Below, piece after piece: positions 22,855 through 34,994 of a DNA stretch of 64,000 bases. The DNA is taken from positions 2,666,001 through 2,730,000 of the forward strand of contig PUFA01000204.1 in assembly GCA_003508835.1 (NCBI GenBank), read 5' to 3'. The notes beneath the pieces are model-generated. The model saw only the letters and a program-made list of their open reading frames with translations. It made no database searches and was not told the origin of the DNA. A program made the position numbers and the translations under genes. Origin of the DNA: Eonycteris spelaea. Its lineage: Eukaryota > Chordata > Mammalia > Chiroptera > Pteropodidae. Each line of letters starts with the position of its first letter. The first letter of the stretch is position 1.

Positions 22855-23019
22855 ACAGGTGTACCTTGCAGGTATTTTGGGTTTGGTTCCAGACCACTGC
22901 AATAAAGCGAATATCACAATAAAGCAAGTTGTAATCTTTTTGCTGGTAGAGGCTCTTGCCTTCAATTTGTGAAAAAAAAAATGCAATATCTGTGAAACGC
23001 AACAAAGTGAGGTATGCCT
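22855..23019 (+). mobile_element. Tigger-type (TcMar) non-autonomous DNA transposon
   Basis: Begins ACAGGTGTACCTTGCAGG and ends AAAGTGAGGTATGCCT, the imperfect inverted ends of Tigger elements ('CAGGCATACCTC...'). Inside are 'ggttccagaccactgcaataaagcgaatatcacaataaagc' and 'gtaatctttttgctggtagaggctcttgcc', both Tigger1-like. The whole is an internally deleted copy with no transposase. Confidence 0.88.
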
Positions 23020-23074
23020 AGACCTTTTTCCTCTTAAGTGTTCAATAAACATCTGTTAAACTGAATGAGAATTT

Positions 23075-23165
23075 ATGTAATAAATCCAGACCAAGCTTCT
23101 GCTATATGCCAAGCACTCTGCTAGATGGGTATGAGTGAAACGCTGCCTCTGAATGAGTTAGAACT
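23075..23165 (-). mobile_element. L2 3' end fragment
   Basis: 'cttctgctatatgccaagcactctgctagatgg' and 'aatgagttagaactcc' match the reversed L2 terminus. Confidence 0.6.
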
Positions 23166-23169
23166 CCTG

Positions 23170-23700
23170 GTGCAAGGGGCAGAAAACTCAACCCTGATGT
23201 ACTCAAGCCAAAAGGGAACCTGTTGGCTCACACGCCTAAAAAGACCAGGATAATGGTGTCTTCAGGGCAGCTTGGCTCAGGACTTAGAGACTAACACCAC
23301 CACCATTCTTGTCCTCTCTCAGCTCATCTGACTCGACTCTCTTCCATGCTCAAACTGGCTCTTCACTCACATCACTAGAAGGCTGCCCCAACCCAGACTT
23401 CATGTTGGCAAAGCTCCAAGCCCTGATCCAGGTCTCCTAGCCAAAGACTCATTGGATCTCGCTGGTTGTAATTGGGTCATATGCCCATTTCTGAACCAAT
23501 CATTATGGCCAGGGAAATATGATGTGTAGACTATCTTGGGCCTCGGTTACATGCTCCAACCCTGAGGCAAATGTGGAGCCAACTCCGCCAGAAAAGCACA
23601 TGGGATGAGAATGAGGTCCCGGATGGTTTCTCAGAGTAAAATCATGGTACTCGTTAGGGAAGAGAAAATTTTGCTAGGCAGCAAAAACAAAGATATCCAT
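23170..23700 (-). repeat. Unnamed old interspersed repeat, reversed copy
   Basis: Reversed blocks 'ggcagaaaactc...gggaacctgttggctcac', 'gggtcatatgcccatttctgaaccaatcattatggccaggg' and 'gccaactccgccagaaaagcacatggg'. The reverse complement CCTGGCCATAATGATTGGTT matches CCTGGCAACAGTGATTAGTC of the 3.7 kb copy. Confidence 0.6.
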
Positions 23701-24673
23701 TTTAGTCTCTATCTTAGAGAGCTCAGTTTCTCTCCAGGGAAATCGTAAATAAAAATGCTGCTCAGATCTGCTGGCCACATAGTAAAGAAAATACTATGTA
23801 AAAGGAAAAGCTCATTTGGCAAGATCGAGGTAGAAATGACAGCAACATTTATTTACACAGAATTTCCTCTGAGGTTGTCTACTTTTTCATAGATAACCCT
23901 CATAAACCTTTTGTGAGGAAGGTTACATCTGTGAAATCTCGAAACCTTTAGGATGGAACAGCCGGCTGACCAGGCCTGTTGTCTGCAGCCTTCCTTGCTT
24001 GCCTCAATTTTGGACTCCAGATATCTTCTTCTGTGGCCTCCCACCCCCTTAACCAAGTAAACTGAGGGTGTGCTCAGACCTTAGAAGTCCTGACATGTGT
24101 GGAGGCAGGCAGAGCAGCCGCAACACAGCCCACCCAGGGAAGGGACACACAATTGCCAATTCACACAATGCGATGTGAATCGTCTATTTTCATGAGGGCT
24201 ACTCCAAGAGAGATTATTTGTGGGCAGGATGACTCATGAGGGAGCCAAATGAATTCACCCCACATAGAAGACAAAGAGCTTGGAACATCACTGAAATGAG
24301 AAAAATTAGCCAAAACAGCTGCAGCACTTTAGGGTTTTTTAAATAGCCTCCTTCTGCCTACTTCCCCACCCTTTTCTAGCTGTTCTCCCTCACTCATTAA
24401 ATTCTGAGGTTTAGCTTTTGTTGGCTCAAACGGCCAGCCAAGACTGGGAAATATTCTTTTTAACAAGCATATTTTTTATCCAAGTTTTTTGGTATTATCT
24501 TTTATGAAGATGATTCTAGATTACTCTGAGAATTACTCTGAAACTTCTTGGCTTCTTTCTAGATGGGAAAAAATTAATAAAGCTTATGGACAGGACTTTC
24601 CACACTTCAAGGACGTTTAGTGCTCAGGACACATGCAAGAAGGACCATGACTCCGTCTGTCCTCCGCCCCTAG

Positions 24674-24803
24674 GAATCCAGAGAACTCTCAGCCCTGCTA
24701 ACATCAAAACGGCCACTTTTCCTTTTACTGTACAAGGAATCTTCCAATTTCAGGGTGGCTCTCTTGTGGTACAGTGGACAGAGCTGTAGATACACCATGC
24801 TTG
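24674..24803 (+). other. Candidate exon with a fully open frame (unassigned)
   Basis: Preceded by a strong pyrimidine tract ending CTCCGCCCCTAG and followed by TTG|GTAAGAAAGG. All 130 nt are open in the frame starting ESRELSALLTSKRPLFLLLY and ending SGQSCRYTML; the other two frames each contain a stop or end inside. The hydrophobic middle (PLFLLLY) is not a clear membrane helix. I do not recognise it. Confidence 0.25.
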
Positions 24804-24949
24804 GTAAGAAAGGGTTATTCACCTCTACTATCCCTTCTGGATTTTAACACAGTTTCAGTTTAGCAGCAAGTTGGCCTGTTCCCCACTGGACTGGCACTGT
24901 TTGCGGGAGCTCAGGAGACCAAGCACTTCCAGCAGACAAGAACTGGTTC

Positions 24950-25012
24950 TCTCTTAGGTTGGCAATTGGCAACAGTAGGTGCTTAGTGCATGTTGATGAA
25001 CTGTAGAATACT
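24950..25012 (+). mobile_element. L2 terminal fragment (tentative)
   Basis: 'gtaggtgcttagtgcatgttgatgaactg' resembles the last 30 nt of L2 ('taggcgctcaataaatgtttgttgaatg'). Confidence 0.4.
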
Positions 25013-25377
25013 GTTGGTAACTTGAAGTATTACTGTGCATAAAAAATACTAAAGAGGATGGGTCTGAACACTAATTTATGTTCTAGAAATGTGCTTATCT
25101 CTTCTACTTATTCTGCAAACTCAGTCCCCAATTCTAACATTCTCAATCTCTAAAGTGATTCAGCTTTGGAAATGGTCTTTATAACAGATCTTAATCCTAT
25201 GTAAATGAGCTAGTTAACTTGTTCTCCATTCCTCAAGGGGCTAACTCCAAAGGACTCCAGATCGGATTAGCATAGATGAAATGCTTTTCAGAATGCCCAT
25301 AGTCCTTTCCCTACCATATCCTTTGCTTGATGTCTAGTGGGCATTTTTATGAGTTTCACTTTCTTTCTTCTAAAATC

Positions 25378-25662
25378 AAATTTATTGATATAATCACATA
25401 CTATAGAATTCACTCATTTAAAGCGTGCATTTCAGTGGTTTTTAGTATATACGGAGTTGTACAACTATCGCCACTATCTAATTCCAGAATATTTTCATCA
25501 TCCCCCAAAGAAATACCATTAGCAGTCACTCCCTGGTTTCCTCCAACTCTCTAGACCCCTACTCCCACCCACCCCCCATCCCTAGCCCCTGAAACCACTA
25601 ATGTACTTTATGCCTCTATAGATTTGCCTATTCTAGATATTTCATATAAATGGAATCTCATT
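25378..25662 (-). mobile_element. L1 3' UTR fragment
   Basis: 'tttattgatataatcacatactatagaattcactcatttaaagcgtgcatttcagtgg' through 'gatttgcctattctagatatttcatataaatgg': reversed old L1 3' UTR. Its left end abuts TTTATTG without a clear T-run. Confidence 0.8.
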
Positions 25663-25664
25663 CA

Positions 25665-25812
25665 TTAAAAACAAACATTTATTGTATTTTCTGTATATGC
25701 AAGTTCTCATGTCAGGTGTTGGAATCACAGATGTGAGTAAAATCCAGTGCCTGCCTTCCGGGTACTCAAGTCCAACAATAAATATTTGCTGAGTGCAGAA
25801 CTCCCAGGGTTT
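25665..25812 (-). mobile_element. L2 3' end
   Basis: 'cattcattaaaaacaaacatttattg', 'ggtgttggaatcacagatgtgagtaaaatccagtgcctgccttccgggtactc': reversed L2 terminus directly after an L1 fragment. Confidence 0.7.
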
Positions 25813-26819
25813 TTCTTGGACAAAGCAGCCACATTCATATTCGCTGGCAGAGGTCCTGTGTACCGATGGGACAGTGAGCCAAGAGGCCCATCATTTCCCT
25901 TTGGGGTCACTTCTACTGGGAAGATACTACCCAGTGCTCTGTCTCATGGGCTGATCAGGCCCACAAATGTCTACTTTATTCCTATTTGATCAAGTACCTC
26001 CACCTGACCTGCCTTTTTCAAAAGACAGCTCCTTGATAAAGACTCAGAAGTTTTGGTTTGTTTTTAAATATAGCCAATTTATCTTTTCCCATTAAGATAA
26101 AAGGAATACTAAGTACATACCAGGGAGCTGTCCTGAGGTCTCTGCATACCTTGAAAAAGGTTAGCCGTCAAGAATGGAATTAGTAAGAACTGACATGCCC
26201 TGGAGAACATCAGCCATGTGTGGAAGTTAGTCATTTGAAGAGACTGTAGAAAAGCAGTTGAGATTGGGAATTTCCAGCTTCAAAGCGACAAAGAAGTGAT
26301 CTCAGGAGATACATTTTAACTATGAAAGCTAAAATTTAAAAGATTTTGAATTTAAAAGAAATTCTAAAAGATTGTTCATAGATGGTAGCAGGGCCTAGAT
26401 GGAGTTTGAAAAGAGGGAGCACAGAATTTGTACAAGAATTTGGTTGATGTCTCTGCTGCTCTCCAGAAATTAGCAAGATGATCTCACTGGAAAGCAGTCC
26501 CCTTCAGTACTGGAGGTATCACAGTTCTGTGAGGCGGTCATGAAATCTGATTACCAACTATCTCCCCATGTACATATAGGGAGTGACAGACACGACAAAT
26601 TAAATGGCCTAGTCTATACAACAATCTCCTATGATTTGGGCTGTTAGGAGTTAGTCCCTGAGAGTCTATATACTGAGTTTCTGACCTGAAGAGGTAGGAT
26701 CCATGGACCACGATGATCATCCAAAGCATAATCTGGAGAAGAGAGGTTTGGCGAATGTGAAAACCATGGCCAAACATAAAAAGGTCTGTCGTTCAGAAGA
26801 GGAATTCAACTAGCCATAG

Positions 26820-27010
26820 AGGGGCATTATAAAGCAGTTAAAAACACAGTCTCTGCAGCCAACTACTTGGTGCTAACACTTATTAGCCATGTGACTTGAG
26901 CAACTTACTTAGCCTCCATGTACCTCAATTTCCTTATCTGTGAAATAAAGTGGTTGTGAAGATTAAATAAATTAGTATGATATCTGGTATATAGCAAACT
27001 CTCAGAGGTT
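26820..27010 (+). mobile_element. MIR SINE
   Basis: 'ataaagcagttaaaaacacagtctctgcagcc', 'agccatgtgacttgagcaacttacttagcctc', 'tcaatttccttatctgtgaaataaag': near-complete plus-strand MIR. Confidence 0.85.
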
Positions 27011-27239
27011 AATCACACCATCATGGTCCAAAGACACCCTGTGAGACAGAGAGCACCCCCACCCCAGAATTCAAGTCGGAGGAGTGTCAATTGAGGCCAA
27101 ATAAAAACCTGATGCTGTTAATTTACTTCAACTCCAGGACTTCCAACTAGTTCCCATGCCCCTAAACTCTTACATACAATTCAAAACAAAATGTTGTCTC
27201 AGTAGCTGATGTGTTTTTTCTTGAAAAACCTTTTTTTAG

Positions 27240-27365
27240 CCATTCGATCAACATATACTGTTCTGAGTCTTTACGTGCCAAGTACCTGTTAGTTAAATGA
27301 GAATACGAAGGGGGAAAGGTGGCCCTTGCCCTCAAGAAGCTGAACATTGAATTGAGAGGATTAGA
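27240..27365 (-). mobile_element. L2 3' end
   Basis: 'cattcgatcaacatatactgttctgag', 'cgtgccaagtacctgttag', 'ggcccttgccctcaagaagctgaac': reversed L2 terminus. Confidence 0.7.
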
Positions 27366-29079
27366 AAACCATATAGTTAGTGATACATTCACATGTGTGT
27401 TAAATTTAAACCAACCATCCATTTGGTACTTCACTTTTTACTAAGGTCATAATCAAGACAATGGCCAGGGCAATCACTATATCTAGAATCACTGTATTCT
27501 ATGGAACATGGGAAGTTTGCTAGTATACTAAACTAAAATCAATCATATTCTCTATCCCTCCCTCTCTCAATCTCAATCTCATTTCCTTCAAGGCATAGCA
27601 AAGTAGCATGATGGTTCTGGGACCTTTCAGTCTCAAATTCTCAGGCTCATGTGTCGGCCAGCCCATGGCAGTAGTTGGTGAAGGCTGACAAGCAGCTCCC
27701 ACGTTGCAAGTTCACAAGGGACGCCTTTACAGTACACTGAGGATCACTCATTATTTATTTGTAACTAATGCTTTAATGCGCCTCTTCCTCTCATCTGTAG
27801 GTTTAACGGGGGAAGGAAAGTGGGCTTTCTTCATCATGTGGCACAAGCCAGCTCTCATTCATTGACTGAGGCGGGTTTTCTCCTATGGCTAGTAGAATTA
27901 GCATCTGTTAGAAAAACCACTGATCTGTTTTCTCTTAAATCGCCTCTCAGTGATGTTTAATTTTTTGTAACATTCTAACCACAGTTCCTGCTTATTTTAG
28001 TTGCCATGGGATATGGTTGCTACATTTTAAAGTATTACTCTACTGTAAAATGTCAGGTAGGGAAGAGAGCCTCCTACCCCTATCCAGGGTCTGCCTTGCA
28101 TTTTGTGGATAAACATCCAGACCAGGGAATACAAGGAGGCTCCATTCTTGTTGAAACATTGCCAGTTTACCGTTGCTCTGTTGCCTCAAGAAATTCATAG
28201 CACCTTCGGGCAAGGGAACAACAGTGTGGTGTTTATTGAAATCTACATCTGGTAGCAATTTGTTCAACAGTGACCAGCTTTCCCCCTCTCCTTTTCTTCA
28301 AATAATCCACAGAGGCTCATAATACCCCACAATTGTTCATTTGTGCAAAGCCTGTATTGTGTAGTTTATGTTCCTAATTACAGATAGCATAGCAAGTAAT
28401 TTTTTAGACTGCAGAGGAGACGAAAGGCACATGTCCTAAGGCAGTGACACTGTTACTGACCATCACCATCTGGGCTGAAAGATGAAGCTTCACATTGGCC
28501 TCCTGTCCCTAGCTCCCCAGTGCATACTTGGGCAGCAAAGGCAGCCAGAACATTCTCCTTCCCCACCCTAAGAGGTGTGGCCTCATGATGGTGTGTGGGA
28601 GCTTAAAAGAAGGAACAGCCTAGTCTTAATGAGAATGAAACATTTGTGTCCTGTGAAGAAAGGGAGAAGCCCTGTGCTCCAATCTTGGAGAAAACTCTCT
28701 TCCTTCAGGGTAGTGGTGAGAGAGACTGAGCAGCTAGTTTGCTAAAGTGCTCAATGAATATAAAGTTTTCTTACGGTATTTGTGGTTAGGTGAGAAGATG
28801 GGGTAAATTCAGAAAGTAGAGTAAGTCAAGCTTGGGGGCAGATCTGGGAACTAGAATTTCAAGATTTGCACTAAAGTCCTTAGTTGGAAATTGTGCATAG
28901 AAAAGAACTTTAGGAGGGACAAACACAAGAGTAGAATTAAGATTAGACTGGACTTAGAATGGGCTTCTCCATACATGCCCAGCACCTCACCACCCACATC
29001 AGCCCCTCCTCCTTTGAGGGGGACTGTGCCCTCTCAACTCAACCACAGGGTTCTGAAGGAGGCTGCTAATCACCTCACC
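27366..29079. other. Unassigned sequence
   Basis: Nothing recognised except a weak splice-like pair around 27985-28060 (TTATTTTAG ... TGTCAG|GTAGGG). No repeat identified. Confidence 0.5.
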
Positions 29080-29260
29080 CTGTCTGTGGCCCAAGCTAGC
29101 CAATCACAACAGTCCATCCCTGTCTACTACAAGTGATCCAGAGAAGGCATGTGACTCAGGCCTGGTCAATCACAGTCTGTGCCAGGGGTTTTCCTTTTGG
29201 AGCCAGTGGGGAAGATGCTCTTAAAGGAAGAATGAGATTTGGAACTGGCTAAGGCCCTGT
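29080..29260 (+). repeat. Unnamed old interspersed repeat, partial copy
   Basis: 'aagctagccaatcacaacag', 'ggcatgtgactcaggcctggtcaatcacag', 'gccagtggggaagatgctc': same order as the 3.7 kb copy. Confidence 0.5.
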
Positions 29261-29659
29261 ATTTTGCTATGTGTGTGTAGGTGGGTGGGAGGTGTGGGGA
29301 AGGGGAAACCTATTTACAGCATAAAAATGACATCAACAAAGAGAGAACATAGCCGAACAATGAAGACAACGATTGTAACATTAAACCCCTCCAACCTAGA
29401 ATCCTTGGGGCCAGGAGTCTATGGCCTAGTTACAAATTTTTTTTATGTGAAAGCCAGTTTGAAATTTGGGTTTTTGCTATCATGACCAGGGTGTAGATGG
29501 ATACAAATGGCTTTTCACTGAAAATGATTGCTATGATGATCAACTGAAGAAATGCAAGTAAACACACTCTGAAAAATACAAATGCCACACAAGTGACAGG
29601 TACTCATCACTTGAGTGGCAGGTGGGTACTAGAAAACATTGCTGACCCGATGTCAGAAG

Positions 29660-29745
29660 AGTAGTTTTTAAAAAACTTTTCGTTATGGAGACTTTTAAAG
29701 ATACACAGAGGCAGACGAATGTTATATAATGCCCTCTCACAGTAC
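29660..29745 (-). mobile_element. Short old L1 3' UTR piece (tentative)
   Basis: 'cttttaaagatacacagaggcagacgaatgttatataatgccctctcacagtacc' resembles the reversed end of old L1 elements ('...agtataatgaacccccatgtaccc'). Confidence 0.4.
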
Positions 29746-30329
29746 CCCTCCTTGGTCCCGATAAGCACCGACCACGGCCCAGTCCAGGAGAGCAGTGGTT
29801 CCAGCCAACTCTTCCTGGAGCACAGTTGATTCACCTGAACTGTGCCATGGTCCCGGCCTGAGCACCCCTTCTCTGACTGGAATTGCAAGTAATTGCAAGT
29901 AGGATCTTTGGCAATGGGATAGAATCTTATAGTTGGAAGTCAAATGTCAGGAATTCATAAATTCAGCATTCTCGGGCTTGTGCTGGACTGAGACATTATG
30001 ACCTGCCATGTGCTCATTTTTTCTAAGGCTCACTTATAATTTCTTAATATTGTCATTGGATGTGTGTTTTGTCCTGACAGCTGTTAAGGAAAGAAAAACC
30101 TATCAGCTAAGGAAAATATTTTGAATGTTGACACCATGTTTCTTCTGTGGACTGAATTAAGGCATTTCCTTTTTATAACTCATTTACAAAAATAGAAAAT
30201 AGCTCTCTGGCACACTTAATTTAGGGTACAAAAGGGGGATGATCAAAACCATGGAATCTAGGTGTTAAGGACTTATTCTATCATTATCATAGACTATAAG
30301 GTTGGAAAAAATATAGAGGTTCTAATCCA

Positions 30330-30440
30330 ATTGAATCAAACTTTCTGGTGGAGATGTGGTCTAAACATCAGTACTTAAAAAAAAACAAAAAACATCCCAT
30401 ATAATTCTAATAGGCAGCCAGGTTGAGAACCACTGTTCTA
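30330..30440 (-). mobile_element. MER5-like hAT fragment
   Basis: 'aaacatcagtacttaaaaaaaaac', 'ataattctaataggcagccaggttgagaaccactg': the terminal block of MER5-type elements. Confidence 0.6.
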
Positions 30441-30449
30441 AACCAGTAC

Positions 30450-30560
30450 TATCTGTACTTAGTAAATGAAGACATTGAGGACCAGAGGTATAGGACTCTC
30501 ACCAAGTTTAACAGCTCATCTGAGATTAGAACACAGATCTTTGGTTTCCATCATATTTTT
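30450..30560 (-). mobile_element. MIR fragment (tentative)
   Basis: 'aatgaagacattgaggaccagagg', 'ctcatctgagattagaacacagatc': reversed MIR core. Confidence 0.5.
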
Positions 30561-30659
30561 TCAAGTGAATAAGTTATTCTATTGTGTTTTCTCCTAGCAG
30601 GGGCTATGTAAGTGGAACATACAAAAATTTTTAGAGTTGAAGTAGAAAAACCACCAGGA

Positions 30660-31700
30660 AAGAAGAATCTAAATAATAAACAAGCTGTCTAACCTCATTG
30701 ATAATCAGGAAAATGCATGTTAAAAGCATAATGAGATATTGTTATACATGCAATGCATTAGCAAAAAAACCTTAAATGTGATAGTAACCAAGATTTTGGC
30801 TAGGATAACATAGCCACAGAAACCCCCACATACTACTAGTAACCGCTTACAGTTGCTTGGGAAAGCAGTTTGTCATGATCTAATAATGTCAAAATGTTAC
30901 ATTTTCTATGACCCAACAATTGTGGTATTAGGTATATATTCTAGAGCCTGTATTCTCAATGGGGGCAATATGACCCCCACAACAGAGCAAATATTGTTTT
31001 TTGGTGGGTAAATAAATCTTAGATATGACAATGACTTGTGGCCCTCCAAAGATCAATCCTACCTGATAAAATCTTACTCTTGGGCTTAATTTAATTTGAA
31101 TTTTAAAGTTTAAAAGTAACTTTTCTCCCTAGGAGAAGTGATAATGGAAAAAGGTTGAAAAACATTGACCTACAGAAATGTTGCACATATACCCCAGGAG
31201 AGATATACAAGAATGTTCTAATCTGCATTTATTATTATAGTCTAAAACTGGGCTATAAATATCCATTTACAGTAGAATGAATAAACTGCAATATGCCTAA
31301 GCTTGGAATACTATACAGCAATGAAAAGGAACAAATGTCAGCCACACACGACAATATGAGTACTTTTATAATATTGAGCAAAAGAAGCAAGACACAAAAG
31401 ATTACATAAGGTAGAGATCCATTTATAAAAGTTCAAAGTCAGGTAAACGGAATTATATTTTTTAGGATCCATATGCCAGACTAAAACTGTAAAGAAAAGT
31501 AAGAAAATAACTATCAGAAGAGTTGGTAGGGTAGTTACCTCTAGGGTTATGATCAAGGAGTCAAACATGAGAAGAATGAACGGCAATGTTATATTTTTTG
31601 ACCTTGGTGTTTATATGATAATTATTCTTAATAATTAAATGATAATTGTACATATTGTTTTATGTTTTCTTCTGCATATGCATATGTAATAGCTCATTTG
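30660..31700 (+). mobile_element. Old L1 3' end, interrupted
   Basis: 'caagctgtctaacctcattgataatcagg' and 'gatattgttatacatgcaatgcattagc' belong to an L1 ORF2 C-terminal/3' region. It resumes after the foreign piece at about 30945-31175 with 'gaaatgttgcacatataccccaggagagatatacaagaatg' and continues to about 31700. Confidence 0.7.
30945..31175 (+). mobile_element. hAT-like non-autonomous DNA element (tentative)
   Basis: Interrupts an L1 3' end. It begins TGTATTCTCAATGGGGGCAA and ends AAAGGTTGAAAAACATTGAC, weakly inverted ends typical of old hAT elements ('...TTCTCAA' opposed by 'TTGA[GA]AA...'). Internal sequence not matched to a named family. Confidence 0.4.
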
Positions 31701-32469
31701 GAAACAATAAGATTTTTAAAAGCAGGATGGTTATTTTCTTGATCTTTCCCATATTCATTTTCCTAAAGCATTGCTTGCAATAAGTTATTCCTCTTCTTAT
31801 AAGTAATGATACAACCTGCTCCAAATGTGCATGGTGCTTTCAGACTTTCATTTACAGAATCTCATCTGCACCTCAGCCTCAGTAGGAGACAGTGAATGAG
31901 AAACCATTTCTCAAAGGAGGTAACTGAGTTAGAAAGACCAGCAGGAATACCAGGCAGGTCTCACAGGGAAGGAAACAGAGCTTGACCAGCAGAAAGATCA
32001 GCTTATCAAAGTGTGGTGCTGGGAGAGGACACAGCAGCAGAAGTATGCACAGCTTAACTGAACACGTGCGGACACACGACAGAAAAAGCCATGCTCGGTT
32101 GTCTCTTTGAAAATCATGATTTAACCAAGAAGTTCCAATTGTTTCATATTAGGAAGTTTTACCCAGATTTGAAAGTTAATGTGTATTCTTACGCCTTGAC
32201 TGGGATCAAATAGTTTTTTTTTTTTAGGTTCTTCTACCACAAAATCACCTGTTGCTAATCTCTTTGATTCTCAAACACTATCCATTTAATACAAATTAAC
32301 ATTTTAATGGTTAATGATTGTTAAAAGTTTAATTCAATGATTGTTTAAAGTTTATGTTCGATGGCCTACGATATATCAGGAAAAAATTTTATTTTAAAAA
32401 AAGCTATGGCAGTTTTCCATTTGGTTCATTTGTATTTAGCTACAAGAACTAATGTTTATATTATACTTC

Positions 32470-32640
32470 TAAAGATTTCAAAGCACATTATAATGCCAGC
32501 ACTGTGGTGTCAGGTATTATCCCATTTTACAGATCAAGCCCAGGCAAGAGAAAGTGATATAACTAGTGGCAGGACCAGGAGCAAATCCCTACTCCTCAGA
32601 ACCCAAATCCTATGCCCCTTTCAGGAGCATACTGTTTTTA
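32470..32640 (-). mobile_element. MIR fragment
   Basis: 'ggtattatcccattttacagatcaagcccaggcaagag', 'actagtggcaggaccagg', 'caaatcctatgcccc': reversed MIR. Confidence 0.65.
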
Positions 32641-33639
32641 GGTCCATGCTGCTAAGGGTTAAGTAGAGCAAGGCTTAATATTATTTCAACCTAGCTTTCA
32701 TAGTATTGAAGGATAAAGTTTTATTTTCACAAGCCATTGTTGAAAGAAAAAAGGAAGAAGGGAACAAAATATAAATAAACCAATCAGTATTTGGGCATAG
32801 AAATTCAAAATAGTTATCTCTGAAGAGTTGATATCGAATTGGTACTCTAAAATCAATTCAATGATGAGCTTTAAGTTAGACAATGAATAACATGTTATAC
32901 ATACCTATATGAAAATAAAATATTTTAAAAATCTTTTTAGAAGCCAAGTTTCTTTCCTTTAATAAAATGCTAAGCAGAATTAGGTATGGCCTTTTCCAAG
33001 AAAGATTAAGATAAACATGAAGGCCTTCATTTAGTAGCAAAATTAAAAGTAAACCAACCCACAGCAATATATTATATTTATAATAAGAAACTTAATGATT
33101 GTGCTCTCCAACAATAAGATATAAGGATTTCTAGTTTAGCACTGATTTTTTTTCACTAGATAGCTGAATAAAAGCAAGTGGGGGCAAGCTCTCAATTTCC
33201 CTTTACAATTTAGAGAAAAGTAAAGGCCAGAAAAAAGTTGCTTCCTATTTGCCCTGTCTCCCATTCTTAATCTAAAGATGGAATCATGAATGAGTAAAAA
33301 CCTAATTCTCACAGATTTTATTAGAAACCAGTCTATTCTTAAAGGCAGTAAGAATAAGTACAGTGACATTGACTAACCAGGCCCTGGGATGGTACAGTGA
33401 AAAAAATCATGCCATCTAAGAACGCAATTATAAGGAAAGAGACAAAAAGCAAACTGCATTTTGTAATTGCTTAATCTAATCAAACTGTTCAAAACTCTAT
33501 AAAGCAGAATATCTCCATATCACTTTGCATATATTTTCCTTTCTACTTCCAAGTTTATTGAGTGTACTGTAATCCTCAAGATAAGTAGATAAACCCTGAG
33601 CACCACTAAATTTAACAACATTCAGTCAACTTAGCAAAT

Positions 33640-33745
33640 ATCAATTCATTTCTCTGAGCCTTGATGGCCTCATCTGGTAAATGGAGGAATAAGGTTGTTG
33701 TGGGCATCAAAAGGCTAGGTACAAAAAGTTCTGTGGAAATTGCAG
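33640..33745 (+). mobile_element. MIR fragment
   Basis: 'ctctgagccttgatggcctcatctggtaaatggaggaataaggttgttgtgggcatc' is the plus-strand MIR core. Confidence 0.65.
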
Positions 33746-33819
33746 ATAATGTAATCAATATTGGTTGATATACCTCTCCTGGTACTTTTTGTCAGAGATC
33801 TTGGGTGTTCCCATGCCAC

Positions 33820-34110
33820 AGGCCATTTTGGAATGCCTTCTATCATTCTCCTCTCCAACACTTGGAGTTTCAACTTTTAAGGCCCAGCTCAAAATCCAAC
33901 CTCTGTGCATCTGATGCTCCTGAAATCCTGCAGGACTTACTGTACCAAGTGTTTGGCTCTGTGTGCACATGTACAGCCCTACTGTCTCAGTTACTTTTCT
34001 GTCCTACCCCTATGTCAGTCTCCTAATGGCCTGCTTATACTGCTTTGAATCCTTACACCACCATGAACCTGGCAAAGGTCTCAATAAGTATTGTTTACTG
34101 ATAGAAGCCA
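33820..34110 (+). mobile_element. L2 3' part
   Basis: 'tttaaggcccagctcaaaatccaacctctgtgcatctgatgctcctgaaatcc' matches the L2 'aggcctcagctcaaatgtcacctcctc...ccttccctgac' block. It ends 'ctggcaaaggtctcaataagtattg'. Confidence 0.65.
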
Positions 34111-34994
34111 TGATTAAACATGAGCAATATTTAATTTTAAAAAATATACACCTTAGAATATTTCATATTCCCTTCCTCCCTACTCTCCCATAGCTAATTG
34201 AGAGGCAAGATGGATCAACACTAAGATTTCAGAACCAAGAAATCAATTTAATTTTACAGTATCAAAACATGGAAATCCCCCAAGTTCAACACATGGCAGC
34301 TGTTATGTTTGCAAGTGAGAAGGGTCAGCTGTAAAAATACAACCTCTAGAATAATGGTCACACGGCAAACTGCAAGAATACCCCCAGGACCCTCCACTGA
34401 TGCAGTCAGGAAGTCAGGGCTGGTGGCTCTCTGCTTCCAAGTCTCCGCTTCCTCACGGACTACATTTTGAAAAACCACTCCTACCCAACAAAATGCACTA
34501 CTTTATCTTATTGTTTTTATAATTCAAGGGCACCCATAACTGCCAATCATAGCTTCTGACTGGGCTGAGCTAACCAGTATTCCATTCCACTCTGAGACAA
34601 CAGAATTAGGAAAAAAATTAAAAGACAACAACTTGATGGTTTAGTGAGTCACTGTAATCTCCTGCCATAAATATTTTATTTCTGTTGGGCTCTTCAAAAT
34701 ATTGAAAATAGCCTTCACATTACCATTCCTGTCTCCTCAAAAGCATCAGCCACTGGGGACCCCTGGGGAAGGGTGGGCAAGAACCACCACTGCCCAGGGT
34801 TGGCTGGCTATGAGAGCTGCCTTAATCAGACCAGAATGATCTGATACCCTGGAGATAACCTCACCTGAAAGAGGCCTGCCTAGAACAGCAGGACCTTGGA
34901 GGTACTCTGCCTAATAGGATAACTGAGTCTTCTCCTTCTAGAGATGAAGGTATCAACAGCTTAACAAATATGCTCAAGTTTACATACCAAATGA

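Noticed and set aside
34254..34478. Minus-strand 74-codon frame
   Set aside because: Ends resemble a hAT-type 'GTGGTTTTTCAAAATGTAGTCC' terminus, so more likely transposon debris, but too weak to annotate.
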